DNA of 64,000 nucleotides from Mesaphorura yosii (taxonomy: Eukaryota; Arthropoda; Collembola; Poduromorpha; Tullbergiidae), in NCBI GenBank assembly GCA_009869945.1, contig WIXG01000189.1, positions 90,298 to 154,297 on the forward strand. The letters run 5' to 3'. The position numbers and the translations under genes were made by a program. Numbering within the stretch: position 1 is the stretch's first letter; each line of letters opens with the position of its first letter. This document shows, one piece after another, positions 48,401-60,202 of this stretch. The notes beneath the pieces are model-generated. The model was not told the origin of the DNA. It did no database searches and saw only the letters and a program-made list of their open reading frames with translations.

Positions 48401-51400
48401 CTAAGAATTCTTCTTGTATGATTTGTTGTGGGAGTAAAGAAACTATGCGAGTCTCGTCATAATTTCTCCACTGTGTCTTGTCCTTGTCTATTGCTGCTCT
48501 CAAATCTGAACCTGGATCACTTTCCATGTTGTTAAATGTCAAAGAAATGAGAGTTCACGTCGGACTGGCTGAATGGATGGGATGGAGAATGACTTTTGAC
48601 GTGAGCTCATAGTGTGCAAGTTGTCAAGGGTCAGCACGCTGAGCAGAGATGAGATAATAAGGGTGAAATGCCACGCTAAGAACGCATGCACGAAACTGTA
48701 AAGCCAACTTTGGGCGAGGCCCGATTTTTAATGTAATTTCATGTACCCTTATGATAATGGGTTTACGAAGACGCTAGACTCAGACTCTTCAATCATTTTT
48801 GACGCCTGACATGATGCCTTGACTTTGGACTCAAGACGAACTATCTATTAAAATACTTTGACGCGAGAAGGGGATCAATCCATCGTCCAGTATCTGATGC
48901 CTAATCGATGTTTTTTTCTTTCCAGTGACGTGGTCTCTCTTCAGCACTATTACATCCAGCTTCGACAGAATCTTGTCTCAAATCCGAAGCTTGTATCAAC
49001 TAATTTAGCACAAGCCGTGGCATTTGCTGTACAAGCCGAGCTAGGCGACTGGAAACGTAACCAGACCACAACCACAAATATTTCATCAGCATGTTCCTCG
49101 ACGGCAGCTTCAAATTCTTCCCTTTCCTCTAACACAACTTCTGCATCTTCTTCCACGAGTCATTCCATTGAATTTCCAAGTTGGGTCCACTCATTAAACT
49201 TGGACTATGCCGTTCTGACGAGGACGTACTCAGCGTTGGCTGGTCTGGGACAAAATGCGGCCCGCATTGCCTTCATCAAAGCCATGAGCCCCCAGTGCAA
49301 CATGCACCTGTACGGAATGACAATGGTACGCGCCAAAGACGGGAAAGACTGTCCAGCGTGGATTGGTGTGACGCCAAAGGGAATAGAAATCTATCAACAG
49401 GTGAGTGTCGAGTGGAGTGTCGCAAGAGGCAATGCAATAAATTTGGTGTATTTTTGACACCCACTTGAAACTTTCTCTTTGCGATCTGTAATTTCATTCT
49501 CGAGCGCGCAGCAAACCTGTGAAACAATGCGCGAACACGGACGTGCGTAGACGTTGATGGGTTTGCGTGCGGCACTCTGTGCCACGGCCGTGCTATTAAA
49601 CGTTTACAAATTTGGTCTGCGGTAATAAATTATGAATTCTTGATCTCATTTTCTCCTCTCTTCTTCACAGACTGCCACGAATAATAATCACTACCACCAG
49701 ACACATGGCCAGATGAATGGGCAGAATGAAATTCTTGAACAGCCCAGATTCACGTTTTTATGGGCCAACATCACCAAACTTTCTTTCGAGGTAAGTGTGT
49801 GCGTGTGCGCTGCGTACTTAATTCGCTGTCCTGCCTAGTCTGCTGCAGTGAAGTTGAAGTTGAGAATGGATTGTGCATTGTATCGTAATAACATGATTAG
49901 TGATCTGGCATTGCAATGCAGATGCAGTGTGTACATTATTAATATCACTGCAGTTTGGAATGCAGCACCGGGCATTGTCATGTGGCTACGAGTTTACGAG
50001 TACGAGCAGTAATGAAATGAAATATCCAACCATTGTACTTGAAACATGCTTGCTATTATTGTGTAAGAGAGTAAGTCAGTCAAGAGAAGCTCAGAGATTG
50101 ATAGTTGACCCTGATTCATGAATATTTAATTTATCTATTAAATCACAGACTTGTCAAAATCTCTCTTACTTGATTTGATTTTGTATACTTTCATCTTCCT
50201 TTGTTACCTGCTGCTCGTGCTCGTCGCTCGTACAATTCAGGCAGGCAAGGCAATGACAAGCAAGAAAGATTGTTGAGGCATAGCTTTAATTACAATTTGC
50301 ATGGGGCAAAGCCAGCATTGTTTGGGATGCGATTGTGTGAGACGTTGACTATAATCAAAGTTTCGTTAATTTTATCACAGAGAAAGAAGTTTGAGATTCG
50401 TGGCAGAACTCTAAAGTGTTCGTGTGGGACCACAACCGAAAAGCTGACGTTTGTCGGAACCAGTGAACTTGTGCCCAGACACCTTCTCCTACTTTGTCGC
50501 TCCACACATCAATTTTCACTCTCAACTGCTCACTCGAAGCTGGAACAACTCCAGGCGCATCTTCTGGTGACGGCCAACAATCTGAAGGGCTTAAGCAATA
50601 GTACAAATGCTGTAAACAGCCAGCACCAACACCATCACTCTTCATTGACCGGAGGACTGCTTGGGAGCAGCAACGATTCGCTCCTTCAGCACGCACATAA
50701 CTTGAATTCCTCTTCAGCGTCCAAGATGAATGATGAGAAAATGTTGGATTTGTCGTTACTGGATTATGGATTATTGCTTGGGAGCAGCACTGGAAGTGAA
50801 TCCAATGATCATCAGCGAGTTTCAGTCATTAGCAACGCTTCTTCAAACACAACTTCGGGTAAGTACAAATCAGAACCAAGAACTAGCTTACAGGATAGAA
50901 GAATGGTACTAGGAATGCATATTCCACTTTGTGTAATTCAGGTAATTACTAACAGGAAGGAATGAGTATTAGCTAAAAAGTAATGATTAAAAATTACAAT
51001 TGAAATTATTCTAAGCTACCCACCGTGTCCATTAACTCCGCCCCGACCTAGACCCTTAAAATTGTAAGCACCAGTATTACGCTTGAACTTGTCTTCAATA
51101 ATTTTTTCGTTTTTATTTGCCGAAAGCTTGTGTAAAATTGTCATTTTCCCGATATCACGTCCAGTTAGTTGATGTTCATAGGAAAAGTGTACATCAGAAT
51201 CACGTCGAAAGTTGTCTGGATCATGATTTGTTGAAATGAATTGACGAATTTCTTGTGATAAATACTTCTGCGGCTTTCCACCTCCTGAAGTGTGTGACTT
51301 CGTACCGTCGAAATGGTGTAGAACACGTTGGTGCACGTTTCCTGTTGATCCAGTGTGGTTGGCACGTTCGCCTGATTCTTGACACGCGTGGCAGTGTAGC

Positions 51401-54400
51401 ATGTACACTACGCCAGGAGTGCCACTGGTGAATCTCTTGTCCAAAATAATCTTTTGTTCATAGCCATAATCAACTTCCGACGAATCAGTAACCACGTCTC
51501 TTAGAAGTCATTCCGCCTGCCTGCACCAGAATGTTCCAGCACCGTAATGCCCGAGCGCTGCGTTTTCGTTGATCAGGTTCCTAAACCTGGAAATATAATA
51601 ATTATAAAATTGCACTCATTTCAATCTGATCATGGTCTGGTTGTAGTAGTTGATCATACTTACCTTGCTGCGATATATTTCTCGTTCAAACTCAGTGATG
51701 GTTCTCCTCCAGGAAGTTGTGTATATGGCTTCAAGTCTTCCTGGAACTTGGTGACATGTAATTTTGGCGCCCAGTTTCCTTTCGATCAATATTTTCTTAA
51801 CATCACCAGACAGAATTCGCCTGAGAATTCTGTTTCAATCTTGTCCCGTTTACAGTCTCCAGAAATTGAAACGGATAATTTCTGATCATTGCTCTCCATT
51901 CCGTGCTTAAAGCGGCGAAGGATGTTCTTTTCTACTGATGTGAAACTGGTTTTAGATTTCGCAGATGCTTCGGTGAACGGGTTGGGCACGTTTCTCTTCC
52001 ACGTTGTGTACTATGAAGCTTTGATTATGATTACGCTAGCAAATGAGCTGTTCGTTTTTTAAATTGTGACTTACGTGTTGAGGGGTCTTCAAATATCGGA
52101 GCGCCTCTCTCGGTGTCCCGTTGCCAAAATGTAGCCAGTCAGGCATAAACAGTTGCATTGGAAGGTGGTTTGTTTGTCTGATTAGCTTTCTCAGTAATTT
52201 CAGCTGCTAATTTGTTCCTTTTTGGAGTTCTAATAACTTGAATTGCTCTCATAACGTCGTCGCATGTTGATAAAGCATCAATAACAACGCTGCGCCCCTA
52301 TCTCACTTGTCTTCTTTTGAATCTTTGGTGGCGGGGTGTCCGGCACAGCCTGGCCAGGTTCAGTAGGCACTAGTCTTCCCTTGCTTCAGCCATCAAGTGG
52401 AATTGGAGCTTCGTCGTTTGTTGGATCTTCTTCAGCACAGTCTAACTCGCCTAAATGGCTGGCGAAAATCCTGTTAAGAATTCGTGCCGAAGCAGGTGAC
52501 GACATTCTCAACAATATTTGGAAATTGTTCGATCAATTAGCGTAATCAGTGCAACTCTGGTAAATGAATAACAACTGAATTGAACCGAGTGTGCAAACTA
52601 AGCATGTTTGGACCAAATTAAATAACAAACGTTTTCTTTCAAACAAATTACGCCGTGGCCAATCAGAGCGTTGCAGTTATGGAACTTGATGTCTGATTGG
52701 TTCTCAGCTATCATTGGAATTTCATTGATTGATGTAACTATGATTCATGGAATTATCATTAAATTTGGTTGTTTCAGGCATTGTGTCGGATCGAGTCTAC
52801 AGCCTGGATGGAAGTGAGGGTAAGAGCGATAACTTGAATTAGGACCGATGAAAACATAATTGTAAACTTAAATCTGTACATCTCCACTGGAAATGTCAGG
52901 TTGGAAAGCGCAGTTTTTGCTCCACAACAATTTACATATTTTCACGATGATGGATGTGCTCGCGGACGGAGCAATAATGTAAATATGATTGTATCGTAAT
53001 TGCATATTACGCGTGCATCCAGACATCCATCAAATTCTGTAGAATTGTTCAAGAGGTCACGTCACGTCCTCGCATTATGTAACAATAATAATGACAGGGA
53101 AAATTGAATATGCCGTGAACTGCATTGCACTGCATCGCTGCGTGTTCCATGACTGACTTCATTCCAGCAGAGATGGAGATGCCTTTGAGTTGTAAAGATT
53201 ATTTCTGCTTGCTGGATTTGAATGGACCCTTCTTAGACTCTTTTCATGATTTATATTAACGTTTGTACGGTATGCTATATGCTGAACCTTGTGCATCCAG
53301 AAGAGCCTTAATCCTGCACTTTTCCTGATGCACGCACTGCACGATACGCAGTTCCATTGTTATGAACACTATTTACATATGCCCTTTCTGATGGTTTTTT
53401 CCTGCAGAAGAACTGGATTTACGAGAAGCAGACTGCTGTTCGGAGCATGCAGCCTCACATCATAACACGAATAATTCTACATCTTTGGAGTCCCTTAGTC
53501 AGAAACCACCACCTCCAACTTTTCCAAGGTTGCACAATGCCCATCATTTGTCAACCAGCAATGGAGCTACTACGTCGAGTACGGCTTCATCTGCAAAGAG
53601 GACTGCAGCAGAAACGACGGTGAGCACGCAGGGTATAGCAGAAGAGGAAGCGAAGTACTGGTACTGTGGCTCAGACTGTGAGGACTGTTGCGAAGAGGCT
53701 GCAGCAGCAGCTGCAGCTGCCGCTTCATCGTCATCGGTAACTGGATCGTGTCGATCACTTTTAGTGCGAACAATCGGCGGTGACAAGCCATCGCATTCCT
53801 GCACAAATAGTGTCAATGGACAGTGTGTGTGCATTTCCTGTGCCTTTGAGGAAGATGATCTGGACGGGCTGGATTTAAGCGACAATAACCCCACAAGCAG
53901 CCTTCCAGTGCATCACCACCATCACCACAACAGCACTCCGTCGATGGCCAGTGAAGCGACTTTGAAGGCAATCGACATTCTGTCCGACAGTTGCAGCGTA
54001 CACACAGTCACGACTGAGAACGGTTTGCAATACACCAGCGAAATGCGACTCGGCAACAGTGAAGGCGAGAGAGTTCATACTGGTGAGAAAGTAGCAATGA
54101 CTGGAACACAAGAAAGCTCTCACGAAAAGCTTGTGTACGGGAAAACCAGCGAAACTGAGCCAAACATGCAAGCGCAGAAAATGCCAGTTCCGAAACCAAG
54201 ACTGACAAAGACCCAGCAAGAAAGTGCAGCTGAGGACAACCCACAACTCTCTCACTCAAAGCCCCACCAGAATGTCACAAGTAACATAAAGTTAATGAAT
54301 GGAAAGGATATCATTAAATGTAGACATAAGAATCACTGTGCTTCGAGCAATCCTGATGCGCCCTCAAAAACCCTCGCACCGAAGGAAAGTGAATGTTTGA

Positions 54401-57400
54401 CAACCAAAATTGCTTCAAGAAAGTGCCTGAGAACCCAGCGAGACTCGCCGATCACCAGCAATTGGTTGATCAAGTCGTCATCAGAAAACCAAATCAACAA
54501 CAGTAGCAATGGTCTTAATGGAGATAAGTTCTTAGGCGTTAAGTCCAAGAAAATGACAGCCGTGTGCGCATCAGCGTCGGGCCTGGGTGGAAGCGGTAGG
54601 AAGAAACAGATGAGGGATGAAACCGACTCTGCTCCTACGATTGTGCATAACAATAGCATAAGTGCCTTAAGCAATACGAATGGTAATCTGAATTACAGTG
54701 ACCTGGACATGCAAGAGAGACTGCTCCACCAAGGACGCTACCCGTGCACTAGAACCGTTAGTGATACCTTTGACACTGATTCCGACTATGTACAGCTACC
54801 ACCGCTTAAGCACCGGTCAATTCCACATCCGCCACCTCCGCAAAATGTGCGCGGACTGAATAAGAAGCAAAGTGGTGCGTCAAACCGTCCGTCATCGAAA
54901 TTGTGGAAGTTTGTCACAGGAAACAAATCGTCTGCATTAAACAAGAGTTGCGGGAATTTGAACTTGATGAGCAATTCTGGAGAATCTATCGGAAACCGCG
55001 GCATACCACCGCAAGCACCAGCAGAAGCAATAACAGATGACAACACAGCTTCCATGCCCAGGAGATTCAGCCAGAATTTGCCGCTGGAAGGCAAGGAGCT
55101 CCACAACATTAAAAAGGCCTATAAATTAACGTCGAGGTCTACAACAGCTTTAAACCAAATTACGAACGAGGACGATGTTAGACCTGAGCCTCCACCGAGA
55201 CCAAAGAAACTGACCCCTGGAGTTGAGCTCTTGGCTTCAATGGCTGCCAACACCACCACCAGCAAAGGTGCTCTTAAGACCGATGGCAAAGCTGTAGATG
55301 CGCGCATTATTGCGACCAAACCTCAAATTCTCATACAAACTGCATATGCGACAGCAGCCACGATAGCTAAGCCCAGCCAGGCGCAGGTATTGTTTCGAGA
55401 ATCACAGATTCCAGTCAGTGGAGTTCCGTCAGCCACACCAGGTGCGCCACCAACAGTGCTGACAGCAAGCGCTAGGTCGAAGTCACAAATTGTATCTCCC
55501 ACACACGAGACTGGTTTGTACCACTCCCAGAGTATGGACAACATCTACGACACGGTGGCCACCGAAGACCCGGTGACACCCAGAAGACCCAGATCGCCGC
55601 CACCACCATTGTACCCAAGGTCAGAGAAAACTAAGATGGCATCAGCCGCAGCCAAGAACAAGGGAAAGGCTGCGCCAATGATTATCCGGTCAAATAACTA
55701 CATTGATGTCCACGCATCAGCTGCAGTTAGACAGAAGAGAGCCGTACCACCACCAAACACACTGAACAACTCGTCATCAATTATTGGGAGTGGGTTAAAG
55801 CGTCCTGTCAGCGACCCGATTCCAAATAATCGTTTCGGAAGTGTGCCTGCAATTAACAACAATTTTATGCATGGGCTGTTGAACATGAAGCCTCTTTCTC
55901 GAGCTCCCATTGTGTTTCCCAATAACTCAGCTAATCAGCAGCAAGGAGTTGGAGCTGCCAGTTCTGGTAACGTCAACGCCAGCCCTGCAGCTCACACTTC
56001 AGCTCCAGTAACTCATCCACTGAAGAATCAAATGACGTCGGCTGCAAACGGTGCGCCGAACTCTGGAGCTGGGGTCCAGCAGAAAATTTACACAAGTCAA
56101 CTTAACCGCTCCCAGATACAGCACTTTAAGGCTCAGTTGTATTCAGACACAGATTATGTCACGTTTCCCTCCAAGGATCCACGGTTAAGCCAGCAGGAGT
56201 ATTTCGATTCCAAGAGTCTACATTATACTCCTACTTCGTCAAGTTCTGGAGTTAACGGCAATCCTCTTATAAATTGTCTTAGCATGAGCACGCCATACTC
56301 GCTTAACGACTATCCACCTCCATATTTGCCACCGCCGCCACCCTATCCGTCAACTCCGACATCGTCAATGCACAATAACGGCAGCAGCAATAGTGCCAAC
56401 AGTCCCAACAACAGAATGTCAACCAGTTCCGGCGGTCCAGTTTCACAACTGCCTTCCTACCAAGACGCGGCCGCGGCGTCGTCTCAATCGCTGTACAACG
56501 CTGCAATGAGTTCGAATACGTCTCAGTGCTCCTCATCGCAGTATGGCTACTATGCGATCCGACCAAATTCTCACCCTCCCCAGGCACAGCCTTGCAATGG
56601 TTACGGCCCCGGCATGGCCGTCAACGGCCTCCAAAGTCATCTCGGACTCAATGCAGAAAACCTGCAAAGATTCCTCTCAACACAAAGCCTGATGGGCGGC
56701 TCCGGTGCTGGAAGTAACAACAGTAACAATAACGTCGCGTCCACGACACCGGTGTCGATTTACTACGCAGCTTCGACCCAGTCCGCTCCACCATTACCAC
56801 CCTATAAAGATTCGGACCAGCTCATAATCGAAAATGGAATGAGGAAAGCTGTTCACAAACTTCTTGCTTCTAGTCATCTGAAACCCTCGGACTTGCTGGA
56901 CCATCAGGAAAGAATTAGGCTGAAGCTGTGTCGCTCGGATGATTCTTTGTACACACAACCAACGGCAGAGACCGAGCAAACACTGCAAGCAATTTACAAT
57001 CTTCCTCCACCTCCTCCTTACAAACGAACCTCGGTAGGTTTTTCTTTTTATAGCAAACAGATCAAAATCTCAAACTCGAGTTTCCTAATTGCCTTATCTC
57101 TTTGCAGCTGATGTCTCCGAGTGATGTTGACCTGATCAAATTGAGAGCCAAGTGCAGCGCGATGGAGCTGCCATTGTTGAAGGCGCTCTGTAGCGAAACG
57201 GATTTGTTAACACAACAGAAACAGCAGGTAGTACAGTCGAGACTAGGGAATAGTCGCGGAGTGCGCCCAGCGGCTCATGCACACCCAACTCCAAACACGA
57301 CTCCCAGATCATCGCTCACACCCATGCCAGTACCTTCCCAGCAACAGCAGCAACTGCCCAAATCGCTCCTAGAAAATGTCCCTCTCCAAGTCCCACCTGC

Positions 57401-57443
57401 GCGTCCACCAAAGCCAGCTAAAATGCGTCAACCTACAAACTGA
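39456..57443 (+). CDS. ex: Expanded, FERM-domain scaffold of the Hippo pathway
   Basis: Exons: 39456-39529 (tentative first exon), 39614-39737, 40637-40736, 40967-41052, 47208-47272, 48926-49400, 49671-49790, 50381-50858, 52778-52819, 53408-57033 and 57108-57443. All are in phase and give about 1841 residues, or 1804 from the Met at 39651. Expanded sits at the apical junction, binds Crumbs, Kibra, Merlin and Yorkie, and restrains growth. The FERM domain is spread over eight small exons: F1 (VTVELLTGETIF, then ADWIFVDPEAKVSKYFPKEW), F2 (HYYIQLRQNL, AVQAELGDW, with a Ser/Thr-rich insertion) and F3 (FLWANITKLSFE joined to RKKFEIRG). Next comes the TSGIVS degron. The long tail has poly-Ala and poly-His runs, SH3-type proline motifs, and PPxY motifs that bind the WW domains of Yorkie: YPPPYLPPPPPYP, LPPY and PPPPPYKR. 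The last exon holds the conserved ELPLLKALC block. It is longer than the fly protein (about 1430 residues). Confidence 0.93.
41053..47207 (+). other. 6.2-kb intron of expanded
   Basis: This lies between the last F1 exon and the 65-nt exon that opens F2. No coding exon or RNA gene was recognised on either strand. It contains a short simple repeat (GGAC)n near 42,430-42,450 and a 12-base match to 17196-17207 at 44796-44807. Its size contrasts with the 60-120 nt introns of the compact genes nearby, so regulatory elements are plausible but not shown. Confidence 0.6.
47273..48925 (+). other. 1.65-kb intron of expanded
   Basis: This lies between exon 47208-47272 (phase 2) and exon 48926-49400. Nothing recognisable was seen inside on either strand. 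Confidence 0.6.
51016..52505 (-). pseudogene. Decayed antisense gene with a C-terminal GIY-YIG-like domain, inside an expanded intron
   Basis: Collinear coding-like blocks run on the minus strand from an ATG at 52505 to a TAA at 51016. Parts of the splice structure still fit: 52075 and upstream (donor GTAAGT), 52010-51664, and 51586-51016, with matching phases (0, then 2). The frame is broken by in-frame TGA codons at 52386-52388, 51786-51788 and 51508-51510, and by apparent frameshifts near 52,285 and 52,160. The last block has GVVYMLHC, an 11-residue spacer, and HTGSTGNVHQRVLHH. This fits the GIY...YIG two-strand motif with its catalytic Arg (Tyr of YIG replaced by His), and is followed by a Glu-rich helix and a Gly-rich end. 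Other blocks (PREALRYLKTPQH, LPGGEPSLSLNEKYIAAR) are unknown to me. Retained introns argue against a processed copy. The host intron is expanded 50859-52777. Confidence 0.5.
52820..53407 (+). other. 588-bp intron of expanded
   Basis: This separates the 42-nt micro-exon from the large 3.6-kb exon. Nothing else was recognised in it. Confidence 0.55.
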
Positions 57444-57672
57444 ATCTGCGAAGGAGTCTTGAACTAAAAATTGTATAACGTGCTGTCATGAATCCCACCT
57501 TTCTAGCGCTGATAAAAAATTCTTTAGTTCTCCAAAATCATCGCCAGTTTTACGGTTTTTACGTTACGACTTCCGCGTTTTTTATATGTGCGTTTGAGAA
57601 CGCTTGATATTCTTTTAGAATTCAACTTACCATCGTGAGATACACAGGAATATTTTTTTTTACAAAAGCTTT

Positions 57673-57678
57673 AATAAA
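57673..57678 (+). terminator. Candidate poly(A) signal of expanded (AATAAA)
   Basis: The first AATAAA after the expanded stop codon, 230 nt downstream. Further AATAAA hexamers follow (for example near 58,217), so longer 3' UTRs are possible. Confidence 0.4.
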
Positions 57679-58989
57679 TTGTTATATGGAATGTTAGATT
57701 TTAGAAAATTGTTGCTACTATTTTGATACGTGAAGATATTAATGAACTACAATTTTATTTGAGTACAATTAAACCAAATGATTGCAACGCGACTTCAGAA
57801 TGAGCTGAGATTTTAACGGGAAAGGGACTGCATGCAAGTTGAAGATATTGTGTTCTAATTTTGTAGCTCATGAGTTTAGTAAATATATTACTTTGTGGCC
57901 ATATTTAGTAATGAAATTAATTATACGTAGGTTGTTATTAGATTAAAAGGAAAAGACAAAGAATATTATGCTAGTTTTTATGTAACATATTTTCTTGTGC
58001 AAGACAATCAATCTTCCATGCAAACCTTTACTAGATTTAGAATTAGAATATCATAGCATGTTTCAAGTTTAGATGTTTAGCCTCTTAGATATTGGTAGCT
58101 TAACCATTGTTCACATCCTACGAACGAAAATGACTGAGTTTTTACGTTTTGTTCATCAGACAAGTAGCCGAACGGCTGCATCTTTAAAGACTTGACTTTA
58201 GAGTAATATGATACGGAATAAAATCCACACAAGACAAAATATGACAATTCCTTTTCATTTATCAGACCATTGCATTACTCCGAGCCAGACGAGGCTTCCT
58301 AAAACATCCAATGTTGTGCGAAGGTTATCTACGACACTCTAATCTTAATAACATTTTCATCTTTTATACTTTATTTCATTCAACTATGTCGTTTCATAAT
58401 TTTAGCAGTGAGATAAAATGCCACTTTATTTTGAATCTGAGAGGTATTTTCTCTTTGCGATGTTTTCGATTGTATTCCACAGATTATTTGCGAATGTAGC
58501 TTTTTCTGGAGTTTTCGGCTTGCATTCAGGTTAAATATTTCAAGTGCATTGGCATTGTTGTTGGAAATCATTTTGAAACGATTATGCATAAACAAATCTG
58601 TCGAGATGGGCGTGTTACAAGCAATGAGACCAGGTAATTCGCGTTCATCTATCTGCAAAATCGTTCAGCACGTCCGTCCCTGTCCTATGCATAGACATTC
58701 AGGCATGACACATTTTGTGGGGTTGCATTTGCACCGTTTTTTTGCAACTCCTCAGTCGTCCAGCGCATTCAAGCACCGAAGCTGGTATTGAAAAGTTCCA
58801 TAACCTTGCCGTGGTTTCCTTGGAACTTGACAACAACAAATCATTTGAAATTTTTAGTCGCAGTTCTTTTGCGGATCGACTTTGGGGTGATTGTGTCTTA
58901 ATTTCCCACACAAATCAGATATTGTAGTTCAATTGTGGAATTGCAACAATCGAAGCAATCTCGTGCTATAAAGCTGAGACATACGTAAT
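57679..58989. other. Interval between expanded and Pcmt
   Basis: About 1.3 kb that probably contains alternative 3' UTR of expanded and the promoter of Pcmt. The frames seen here have no recognisable product. Confidence 0.5.
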
Positions 58990-60202
58990 ATGAGAACTGA
59001 GCTGCGGAGGACTCGAAACATACTGTCAGTGTTATTGAAGAAGTCGTATTCGCGCTCACTTGTATGGTTGTACTTTTTAAATTGCCAATTAAGTTTGACA
59101 GCAGTCATGGCTTGGAGATCGCATGGAACCGATAACAATGACCTGGTCAGGAACCTCAAAAGTGAGTGTTCAATGGTTTTGACACCTTTCCATCTTTTGT
59201 ACTGGATCAGTTGATTGAGTTTGAGTTCAATGTTTACGCCTTCTGTTCATTCCGTAGAACACGGAATAATCCGTTCTACCAGCGTTGAACACGCAATGAC
59301 AGCAATTGACCGTGGTGACTTCTCAAAGAATAATCCATATTCTGACGCACCCCAAGGAATTGGTTTCGGAGTCACAATCAGCGCTCCTCACATGGTAAAT
59401 GGATGAAATCTAAGTTAATAGTTCATTGTTGTTGTGATTCAGACTGTTTACATTGAATGCATGATTAACAGCACGCCCATGCGCTGGAAGTATTAGAGCC
59501 CCAACTTAAACCTGGTGCCACGGCCCTTGACGTCGGTTCTGGTTCGGGATACTTTGCTGCCTGCATGGGGAAAATGGTATGACCAATAAAACGCAAAAAA
59601 ATTTCAATACAAGCAAGTTCACATTAAGTAATGTTGCTTGTGCTTGGGTGAAAAGGTTGGAGGAAATGGAAAAGTCATCGGTATTGAACACATAAGCGAG
59701 CTGACTGACATTTCAATACAAAACGTACGGAAGCACAACGCCGACTTACTGGACAGCGGCCAGCTCGAGCTAGTAACTGGAGACGGAAGACAAGGATATG
59801 AACCTGCCGCACCTTACGATGCAGTAAGTGTTGACATTCAATTTTAGACACCTTAAAGATCGGGTATTTTTACGAAGTTACGTTACTGTACAGATTCATG
59901 TTGGAGCCGCGGCTGCTAAAATCCCTCAAGCACTCATTGATCAACTGAAGCCAGGTGGGCGGCTGGTCATTCCTGTTGGTCCTGCAGGAGGCAATCAAGA
60001 ACTGGAACAGGTGTGAAAACTTAAATTCACGCGAGTATTTTTCTAGAAATGGGGTCGTAATAAATGCATGACGGTCTGTTTTCCTCAGATTGACAAACTC
60101 CCGAGTGGAGAGCTGAGGAAGCAATCTCTGATGGGTGTCATCTACGTCCCGCTAACGAGCAAGAGCAATCAGTGGCCGAGTTCTAGGTGTGGTGCCATGT
60201 AA
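58990..60202 (+). CDS. Pcmt: Protein-L-isoaspartate (D-aspartate) O-methyltransferase
   Basis: Six exons: 58990-59161, 59258-59394, 59472-59576, 59656-59823, 59894-60010 and 60089-60202. They give 270 residues from the first ATG after an in-frame TGA, or 231 from the usual start MAWRS at 59107. The enzyme transfers a methyl group from S-adenosylmethionine to isoaspartyl residues in damaged proteins, starting their repair. Family marks: [23 protein letters not shown], then SAM-binding motif [11 protein letters not shown], then [29 protein letters not shown], the block [20 protein letters not shown], and MGVIYVPLT. The end reads [11 protein letters not shown]. Vertebrate forms differ here by alternative splicing, and a GT at the SSR codon could be an alternative donor. 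A hydrophobic 39-residue N-terminal extension is present if the upstream ATG is used. Confidence 0.95.

Noticed and set aside
48950-49156. Acidic minus-strand frame (many Glu) opposite an expanded exon
   Set aside because: It is the antisense of the Ser/Thr-rich FERM insertion and has no independent support.
51016-52505. Reading the TGA codons of the antisense GIY-YIG-like frame as selenocysteine or a variant code
   Set aside because: Other genes in the window (expanded, CEBPZOS-like) use TGA as a normal stop, and the frame also needs frameshifts; decay explains it more simply.
53544-56587. Several long frames opposite the 3.6-kb exon of expanded
   Set aside because: They are shadows of a long, compositionally biased coding exon; the sense frame has conserved motifs and correct splice phases.
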